A stretch of 64,000 nt of DNA from Legionella rowbothamii. Its GTDB lineage: Bacteria > Pseudomonadota > Gammaproteobacteria > Legionellales > Legionellaceae. Of the stretch, positions 57,957 to 64,000 are shown piece after piece. Both the position numbers and the translations under genes were made by a program. Where the stretch lies: assembly GCF_900639985.1 (NCBI RefSeq), contig NZ_CAAAIM010000001.1:868001-932000 (forward strand), written 5' to 3'. Under the pieces are notes generated by a model. It had not been told where the DNA came from. It saw only the letters and a program-made list of their open reading frames with translations, and ran no database searches. Position 1 is the stretch's first letter. The number at the start of each line of letters is the position of its first letter.

Positions 57957-58907
57957 ATGAGACTTAACAAAGCACTTTTCTTGAGTATAGTGTTTAGCTG
58001 CAATGCATTTGCCACCACGCCCACTGCACAGACATCCCTTAAATATCCTGTAACCAAAAAAATACATTCGTTAGTACAAGCACGTCTGAAATCACTAAAG
58101 CACTCAAACCAGATGCGTGCAAACGAAGGCCTCGCGACAGCAAAGCAGTTGGGTATGAACAATATTCCTGTTTTTGATCAAGGTGATAACTATTATGACT
58201 CGGCATACGCTAGCACAGCAGCAATTGATGCCCTATTGGGTCGAGGCGATTATATAAGCCAACTTTGCTTTATCCAATTAGGTAATTATATGGATCCGTC
58301 AAATAAGGGCTTTGGTTTCACATTGCATCATTCATTAAGCCGACTTGAAAATTATGGATACATCAGAAAAGTGCATCAGAAAGGTGCTGGCTGCGAAGAC
58401 CCTGATACCCCTTTTATAAATTATGAAACCTACAATCGACTTAGCCGCGATATTATCGGAGACTCGATAATGTGGTTCCCGCTCTTAAATTTACATAAAT
58501 CAGTGAGTGAACGGGTAAATACCGAAAAAACCCTAATTGAGATCAAAAAAGCTATAAACCAGGAACATCGCGCTACCATGGGCTTTTTAGCATTCTATAA
58601 AGATGGGAACAGATTAGGTACTATGGGCTCTTATCATGAAAAGAATGATACTTGGATTCTTAATGCCCAAATGAAACGGGATCTCTATAACTTCCCTACC
58701 TTATATTATCGCAGCGTGATAATCACTGGATATGATAATGACGCAATTTCCGTAGATGAGATGGGAGAAAAACATAAAGGCCTACTGACATTACGCGGCT
58801 CCTGGGGTAGTGATGCGGGAGATCAAGGCGATTTTTATATGTCTTATGACTATTTCCGTGTTCTGGTACTCGAAGCGCAACAAATTGTTCGCGCTAACTT
58901 TGACTAA
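57957..58907 (+). CDS. Secreted papain-fold paralogue without catalytic residues (probable pseudoprotease)
   Basis: 316 residues from ATG 57957 (GGA 6 nt upstream; the 57924 ATG would destroy the signal peptide). Signal peptide MRLNKALFLSIVFSCNAFA. The core follows its neighbour (58936) closely: VFDQGD keeps the oxyanion Gln, then D81 (GAC) stands where the neighbour has Cys100; R252 (CGC) stands for His284; G281 (GGC) stands for Asn313. STAAIDALLGRGDYISQLC and SWGSDAGDQGDFYMSYDYF are shared. So all three catalytic residues of a C1 peptidase are changed, yet the frame is intact. It could regulate, bind or chaperone its paralogue. Confidence 0.85.
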   Translation: MRLNKALFLSIVFSCNAFATTPTAQTSLKYPVTKKIHSLVQARLKSLKHSNQMRANEGLATAKQLGMNNIPVFDQGDNYYDSAYASTAAIDALLGRGDYISQLCFIQLGNYMDPSNKGFGFTLHHSLSRLENYGYIRKVHQKGAGCEDPDTPFINYETYNRLSRDIIGDSIMWFPLLNLHKSVSERVNTEKTLIEIKKAINQEHRATMGFLAFYKDGNRLGTMGSYHEKNDTWILNAQMKRDLYNFPTLYYRSVIITGYDNDAISVDEMGEKHKGLLTLRGSWGSDAGDQGDFYMSYDYFRVLVLEAQQIVRANFD

Positions 58908-58935
58908 TAGATTCAGTAGATAAAGGAGTTACTCC

Positions 58936-60051
58936 ATGCAGTTTAATAAAGTTCTTATGTTAAGTATCGCATTGTTTGGTAATGCATTTGCTACTGAAAT
59001 AGAGCCGGCAGGCACTATAGATTATACATTAAAACCCGCCGGAAAAGCTCAGTTTGCTCTGCCTAAAAGGCTCAAGCTGTTGCATTTTAAATTATCAAGT
59101 AATGCTATAGAAGCAATGCAACAAAAAGTTCAAGCCACCCATCAAAAAAGCTTTATCCCATCCATTATGCCAGCGCAGAACCAATTAGGAATGAATGGTG
59201 TTCCAGTTCTTGATCAAGGCTATTTTGGCACGTGTGTCACTTTTGCTAATACCGCAGCTATTGATGCGATCTTAGGAAAAGGGGATTACATAAGCCAGCT
59301 ATGTTTACTCCAGTTGGGAAATTATAAATATTCTTATTCAGTTAGTGGTTGGAGTGGCTCGTTAAATCGCAGCATTTTAAGCAGACTCGAAGATCATGGT
59401 TTTGTCTCTAAAGAAACCCAACGTACCGTAGGCTGTGGTGGTCTTAATGAATATCCAGGGAATGAGGACCCAGCACCAACCACAGCTATTAGTTTTGATA
59501 GCTACCATAAACTCAGTGAAGGCTTAATCGATAATAAGATCTATTCAGCACCAATCCTTGATGCTTATAAAGCAATGCTTACTAATGAGGTAGATACCCA
59601 AGAATTGATTAGTGATATTAAGCAAGCAATTAATAGAGAGCAACGAGTTACTATGATTAGCTTATTGCCCGCGATTGATTTAGGTGTTGCCGGCGCGGTA
59701 GGCAAACATCATGTAGCTAATGATACCTGGGTTTTATCGACAACGATTGAGCGTGAACTCTACCAATACCCGTTCATGGCAGGCCATTCAATGATTATTA
59801 CCGGCTATGACGATAATGCAACAGCGGTTGATGATTTGGGCCGTGTCCATACTGGTTTATTCACCTTACGTAACTCCTGGGGGACTCAGGTTGGGGATAA
59901 AGGCGATTTTTATATGTCCTATGATTATTTTAAAGTCCTGGGCTTTGAGGCAAACCAGATCGTTTATGATGAGTTCCTTGGTGATGAAGATGATGGTGGC
60001 GATCAGTCTGAGGAGGATGAAGAAGACGATGATGAGGAAGAAGTGAGATAA
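58936..60051 (+). CDS. Secreted papain-like (C1) cysteine peptidase with acidic tail
   Basis: 371 residues. Signal peptide MQFNKVLMLSIALFGNAFA. After a short propeptide-like stretch comes VPVLDQGYFGTCVTFAN (oxyanion Gln, Cys100). GHSMIITGYDDNA gives His284 and FTLRNSWGTQVGDKG gives Asn313, so the C1 triad and its GxGxxG-like environment are complete. The C-terminus is a strongly acidic run (GDEDDGGDQSEEDEEDDDEEE) of about 25 residues, unusual for the family. The preceding paralogue stops 28 nt upstream; AAAGGAG lies at the right distance, so the two are an operon. Its target is unknown. Confidence 0.87.
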   Translation: MQFNKVLMLSIALFGNAFATEIEPAGTIDYTLKPAGKAQFALPKRLKLLHFKLSSNAIEAMQQKVQATHQKSFIPSIMPAQNQLGMNGVPVLDQGYFGTCVTFANTAAIDAILGKGDYISQLCLLQLGNYKYSYSVSGWSGSLNRSILSRLEDHGFVSKETQRTVGCGGLNEYPGNEDPAPTTAISFDSYHKLSEGLIDNKIYSAPILDAYKAMLTNEVDTQELISDIKQAINREQRVTMISLLPAIDLGVAGAVGKHHVANDTWVLSTTIERELYQYPFMAGHSMIITGYDDNATAVDDLGRVHTGLFTLRNSWGTQVGDKGDFYMSYDYFKVLGFEANQIVYDEFLGDEDDGGDQSEEDEEDDDEEEVR

Positions 60052-60060
60052 CTTACGGAA

Positions 60061-60081
60061 GGTTGGGCCCATGGCCCAACC
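60061..60081. repeat. Intergenic palindrome (GGTTGGGCC-CAT-GGCCCAACC family)
   Basis: A perfect 9-bp stem with CAT loop, followed by TACACC. It is almost identical to 20768-20790. It lies at the end of the acidic-tail peptidase gene and touches the last base of the recO stop region on the other strand. Confidence 0.8.
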
Positions 60082-60761
60082 TACACCAAATACAATCCCC
60101 GAGCCTTAATCTCCCTTCCCCCTAGCAAGTGATCAACGGCCTTACGCATAATCACTTTTGCCGAATGCAAACACCCCGGTTCCACCAAATTATCTTGGGC
60201 TAAAGCAAAAATATGAGCACCAGGTATGCCCCGATCACTCAAGACAAACCCCTCCCCTGCAATAAACTGATAGTGTCTATCCACACGAATCAACTCTTCT
60301 GAGCGAGCCTCATACGTTAACGAAAAAGAATAGCCACAGGATTTCAACAAAGCCCATTCAAAACGCCTCAGTAACACCTCCAGCACCAAACGTTCTTTCG
60401 CCAAAGTTAAACCATTCAAAGTAAATAAATAGGCATCAAATAATGAGGGATCTGGAGCCTGGGGGCTTAGAACATAATAAAGGATTTCGTTCACATATAA
60501 TGCTGAAAAAAGGGCATGGCCTTCAAGGGCTAAAGATGGGGAAATACTTTCGACCGTTTTCATATACAAACGTTCATAACGCTCATCAACGGTCAACCAT
60601 AAAGGAGTAAAGGCTTGTAACAAAGCCTGTTTTTTGGGAGTACGCCCTCCTTTGCAAAGGCAATGAACCAGCCCGGAATCACGAGTAAAAAAAGTTACTC
60701 TTGCACTGGTATCCCCGGTCCATTGCTTATGTACAACCCACGCTTCGATTGTTCTAGTCAT
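60081..60761 (-). CDS. recO: DNA repair protein RecO
   Basis: 226 residues, near family length. The N-terminal OB fold starts AWVVHKQWTGDTSARVTFFTRDSGLVHCLCKGGR. The rest is the helical domain with LSPQAPDPSLFDAYLFTLNGL and GYSFSLTYEA. The C-terminus lacks the four-Cys zinc motif seen in some RecO, which is common in gammaproteobacteria. It helps RecR load RecA onto SSB-coated DNA. The start overlaps the era stop by 8 nt, so they are translationally coupled. Confidence 0.92.
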   Translation of the reverse strand: MTRTIEAWVVHKQWTGDTSARVTFFTRDSGLVHCLCKGGRTPKKQALLQAFTPLWLTVDERYERLYMKTVESISPSLALEGHALFSALYVNEILYYVLSPQAPDPSLFDAYLFTLNGLTLAKERLVLEVLLRRFEWALLKSCGYSFSLTYEARSEELIRVDRHYQFIAGEGFVLSDRGIPGAHIFALAQDNLVEPGCLHSAKVIMRKAVDHLLGGREIKARGLYLV

Positions 60762-61641
60762 AGCCTAATTGTTTTAACATACGCTCATCATCAGCCCAGC
60801 CAGATTTTACCTTACACCAGCATTGTAAGAACACTTTTTTACCCAATAGTCGTTCCATGTCAATACGTGCATCAGTTGCCATTTCTTTTAATTTCTGACC
60901 TTTATCACCGATAATCATCCGTTTATGATTGTCTTTCTCAACCAAAATTAATGCATGAATACGTACTAGGTTCCCTTCGTCTTTAAATGATTCAATATCT
61001 ACAGTAACTGCATAAGGCAATTCTTGCCCGCAAAAACGGAAGATTTTTTCACGTAGTAATTCAGAACAAAGAAACTTTGTGGGGCGATCAGTCAATTGGT
61101 CATCCGGGAATAAATGAGGGCCTTCGGGCAAATAAGTTTGCAACTTGTCCTGCAACTCAGTAACCTGCACTCCTGTTCGTGCAGAAACGGGAATGATTGC
61201 CGCGAACTCATGGCGCTGACTCATTTCTTCCATCCAAGGCAACAGTTGTGCTTTATCGTCAATCTTATCCACTTTATTAACAACTAAAATGCAGGGTATG
61301 TTGGCTTGTTTAACTAACTTCAATACATATTCATCTTCATCTTGCCAATGCGTCCCATCAACCAAAAACGCGATCACATCAACATCACGTAACACACTAA
61401 TCGCAGTTTTATTCATCAAGCGATTCATTGCTTTTTTATTTCCCTGCTGATGAATACCTGGGGTATCAACATAAACAAATTGATAATCGCCTTCTGTACG
61501 AATACCTAAAATGCTATGCCGCGTTGTCTGCGGTTTTTTGGATGTAATACTTACTTTTTGCTCTAAAATACGATTAAGCAACGTAGATTTTCCCACGTTC
61601 GGTCTGCCAACTAAGGCGATGTAACCACAATAACTAGTCAT
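60754..61641 (-). CDS. era: GTPase Era
   Basis: 295 residues. G1 GRPNVGKSTLLNRIL, G2 TTRHSILGI, G3 DTPGIHQ, G4 NKVDKID, G5 SARTGV. The KH domain at the C-terminus has the VERDNHK-type segment (VEKDNHKRMIIGDKGQKLKEMA) that reads the 3' end of 16S rRNA. Era is needed for 30S maturation. It is followed by recO with an 8-nt overlap. Upstream, a divergent unknown gene (61775) stands where rnc usually lies in gammaproteobacteria. Confidence 0.97.
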   Translation of the reverse strand: MTSYCGYIALVGRPNVGKSTLLNRILEQKVSITSKKPQTTRHSILGIRTEGDYQFVYVDTPGIHQQGNKKAMNRLMNKTAISVLRDVDVIAFLVDGTHWQDEDEYVLKLVKQANIPCILVVNKVDKIDDKAQLLPWMEEMSQRHEFAAIIPVSARTGVQVTELQDKLQTYLPEGPHLFPDDQLTDRPTKFLCSELLREKIFRFCGQELPYAVTVDIESFKDEGNLVRIHALILVEKDNHKRMIIGDKGQKLKEMATDARIDMERLLGKKVFLQCWCKVKSGWADDERMLKQLGYD

Positions 61642-61774
61642 TAATTTATTCCTGTATACTTTTAAGACATTTTATCAGTGCCCCCATCAAATAGCCAGAC
61701 ATCATTACCTCCTACTTGCTATTTCAGATAAAAACCAAGTATGCTGAACTATATCTGCACAATGAACAAAGTCT

Positions 61775-64000
61775 ATGGCTGATTTTCTCACAACTGAAGG
61801 ACACACCCAGGTTATTATTCCACTCATGATAACCCCCTTTAGTCATCAAGCGCTGCCAACAGTCGCCGGAAATCTATTTAGCGATGAGGCGGGAGCCGTG
61901 CTCATAGGCCATTATAAAATGGAATACCTCCTTCCCAATGATGATCGGATACGTCTTATCGCAAATCACGATCAAAAAACGGTGCAACTGATGTTATTTA
62001 CGCACCAGGCAGAGCTCATTAAACGGCTTCCGGGAAAACGTCATTCATCGTTAATTGCGGATCTTATTAATAAGGTCCAAAGCTATTGCATCCGTTCAGA
62101 AAGTTATACCCATCCTCTTTCCTTGCCACAAGAGCAAAAACTACAAATCGCCAATGATTGCATTAACGGGCTACACCCTTTATTAAAAGAGGAGCGCCGC
62201 TTAACTAGCGATGATTACGAACAGCAAGAAGCATTAAGACGGAAAGCCATTAGTATTATTAAGCAGTACCGCGATAAAAACCGCATGCTAGCTAATAATC
62301 CCTTGATTTCTGAAGGCTCATTGGGAGATTTCCTCTTTGATGCCTATAAAATTGCACAAAATTACTCGTTTAGTCGTATTCATTCCGTTTCGCGTCAAGA
62401 TCAAATGGATTTTAGTAAAATCAAAAAAGCAAATACTGAAAGTCCATGTTTCATCTGGGATAGTGAAGTACACATTGGGCATAATAAACGGGATTTAGAT
62501 GATGCCTTAAGGGTTATTTGTCACTATTATGAAATTCCTCCCGCCCCCAGTTTAAATGATGTACCGGCAAATCGGCTTGAAAAAATCCATTCATTTTTTT
62601 ATAAAATGTGGCATGACGGTCATGATTGGATTAAGCATCTGGCTTCGGAAAACAAGCCCGAACATAAAATTGAAGAGGAACAACCACGACAAGGTATTTC
62701 CTTAATACAAATCACCCCCTATTACAAACTACAGGGGCTTGATCAAAAAGCATATTCAAGTATCAATCAGCTTGTTGCCGATTTAATACAAAGTCCTTAT
62801 GAGCCTACTTTTGCCGATAATGTAAAGCAAGCAAAAAAAATACTGAGTAATCAAGGTCATGCCCACTGCGTGGTTATTGCCAAAGAGCAACGAATCCTAG
62901 TAAGGCAAGAAAATAAAATAGCGGAATTACGTTATTTTAATCATGGAGAACATTTCTATCCCTTACCTACAGGCCAAGATCTTTATACCTTGGCCCAGGT
63001 TTGCAAACGGCACCTCTATCTTCCTGAGCGAGCAAGTTTGCAATTTAAAACCTTCGTAACGCGCATTCCCTATTTCTTTTCTAATTTTTATAAACGCATG
63101 CATCGATTTATTATTCATGACTTAAAAGAAGAATTTGTAAATCATGTACATGCCTCGCACCACACTCCGCAACAGCAGATTATTCAACCCAAACTCCGAA
63201 GTCCCAAGAAAAACTCATTGGCTCGAGTCTTAAGAAACAAAGGCCTGCTCATGAGTGGCCAAACTTTAGAGGAATTCATCAAAGAACAAATTCGTAATAA
63301 TCCCTATGTGATTGCCCAAGAAAACCATCCCCCTATCCCCCCGACCTATGATAATCCACTGCATAGGATACTCAATATTGTTCGCCACATAGGGAATATT
63401 TTTATTGATGCCAGTGAACGTAATCCCCTAATTGGCTCCTTAGCAATTGCTGCATATTCTTTCGGTGGAGGAGCCATTCTTGCCTCTAAGCAATTAGAAG
63501 ATATTTTAATAAAACTACACTTAAGCGGTTTGATTAGTGCCATAGAACCCACTCAAAAACTGGGGCATCTACTTAATCATGGCACCTACTCGCAAGCAGT
63601 ATCCGTATCCGTCTTATATTGGCAAAGTACGATTGTGGGTGGGAATATGGATAAGTTTTTTATTGAAGCCTTTCAAGTTCTTAAAGAAGATCCGGTGCAA
63701 ATTGCTATTATCGCCGCATTGGCACTAAGTTTAGGCTATGGTTTGACTAAAGCCATCCCAGCTTTAGAAAGAGAAATGGGGGATTTTCCCTACACAAACT
63801 ATGCTGCCTTAGGAGGTAAGAGTGGTGCAGCAATGTATGATACCATCATGCATCCTGGTGATGATTGGTTTTTAGGTACGTGTAAATGGACTTGCAAAAG
63901 CTTTCTCACACTGGGAAAACTGTTTGTCGCTCCTTTTATCGAAGGATTTTATTATGGTTTTCATGATGGATTTATTCAAGGTGGCAAAAAGAATATTCCT
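61775..64000 (+). CDS. Large unknown protein, effector-like (3' end outside window)
   Basis: Open from ATG 61775 (MADFLTTEGHTQVIIP) to the last base, at least 741 residues, no stop. The first 480 residues are soluble and mostly helical. A region about 540-590 (GNIFIDASERNPLIGSLAIAAYS FGGGAILAS) and one near 638-662 (IAIIAALALSLGYGLTK) are moderately hydrophobic and may touch a membrane; the last visible part (FVAPFIEGFYYGFHDGFIQGG) is aromatic- and Gly-rich. No known enzyme motif was found. There is no signal peptide. Size, style and context are typical of Legionella accessory proteins, including Dot/Icm substrates, but secretion is only a guess. Confidence 0.75.
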   Translation, partial: MADFLTTEGHTQVIIPLMITPFSHQALPTVAGNLFSDEAGAVLIGHYKMEYLLPNDDRIRLIANHDQKTVQLMLFTHQAELIKRLPGKRHSSLIADLINKVQSYCIRSESYTHPLSLPQEQKLQIANDCINGLHPLLKEERRLTSDDYEQQEALRRKAISIIKQYRDKNRMLANNPLISEGSLGDFLFDAYKIAQNYSFSRIHSVSRQDQMDFSKIKKANTESPCFIWDSEVHIGHNKRDLDDALRVICHYYEIPPAPSLNDVPANRLEKIHSFFYKMWHDGHDWIKHLASENKPEHKIEEEQPRQGISLIQITPYYKLQGLDQKAYSSINQLVADLIQSPYEPTFADNVKQAKKILSNQGHAHCVVIAKEQRILVRQENKIAELRYFNHGEHFYPLPTGQDLYTLAQVCKRHLYLPERASLQFKTFVTRIPYFFSNFYKRMHRFIIHDLKEEFVNHVHASHHTPQQQIIQPKLRSPKKNSLARVLRNKGLLMSGQTLEEFIKEQIRNNPYVIAQENHPPIPPTYDNPLHRILNIVRHIGNIFIDASERNPLIGSLAIAAYSFGGGAILASKQLEDILIKLHLSGLISAIEPTQKLGHLLNHGTYSQAVSVSVLYWQSTIVGGNMDKFFIEAFQVLKEDPVQIAIIAALALSLGYGLTKAIPALEREMGDFPYTNYAALGGKSGAAMYDTIMHPGDDWFLGTCKWTCKSFLTLGKLFVAPFIEGFYYGFHDGFIQGGKKNIP

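Overview
The window looks like a chromosomal segment of a Legionella species, AT-rich (roughly 60 percent A+T by eye). The evidence is a LetS-type hybrid kinase followed by a PPi-type phosphofructokinase and a type IV pilin, a LegK7-like kinase protein, a VipD/Vpd-type patatin phospholipase, several large proteins of no recognisable family with the look of Dot/Icm substrates, and many short intergenic palindromes. I cannot name the species. Both window edges cut genes: letS lacks its 5' part and a large unknown gene runs off the right end.

Layout. 1-7.5 kb: letS (partial), pfp, a major-pilin-like gene with a BolA-family gene directly behind it, then on the minus strand an outer-membrane barrel protein and a secreted subtilase whose catalytic Asp appears to be missing. 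7.8-13.5 kb: an APC amino-acid permease, an unknown membrane protein, and a minus-strand block of fdxA, a DinG/YoaA helicase with an apparent 5' frameshift, tsaB and a Trm112-like gene. 13.7-20.7 kb: the LegK7-like protein, a PilZ protein, the YggX-type iron protein, tRNA-Phe, a multi-pass membrane protein and a polysaccharide deacetylase. 20.8-26.7 kb: mltA, three overlapping minor-pilin genes (pilV-W-X type), a flavoprotein fragment, hisC-phhB and two small unknown genes. 26.8-37 kb: dnaE, a peptide-type ABC importer without its ATPases, and ligA. 37.2-46.3 kb: a secreted hydrolase with a secreted partner, rmuC, a small membrane protein with two PPxY motifs, a MITE-like element, mfd and an SLC13-type permease. 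46.5-51.7 kb: a methyl-accepting chemotaxis protein flanked by short direct repeats, the patatin, a small unknown gene and an unannotated CsrB/Rsm-type small RNA. 51.7-57 kb: tldD, a nitrilase-family hydrolase, a BI-1 family protein, a nucleotidyltransferase-fold protein and an unknown protein. 57-64 kb: pdxJ and recO-era, separated by two secreted papain-fold paralogues, then the large open unknown gene.

Two points stand out. First, the intergenic region before tldD carries a near-perfect GacA/LetA upstream site, a TATAAT box at the expected distance, and about 110 nt with five GGA motifs, one in the loop of a perfect hairpin. That is the design of the CsrA-sequestering RNAs controlled by LetA/LetS, and letS itself lies at the start of the window. 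Second, two adjacent papain-fold paralogues sit between recO and pdxJ: one keeps Cys/His/Asn, and the other has lost all three and is probably a pseudoprotease.
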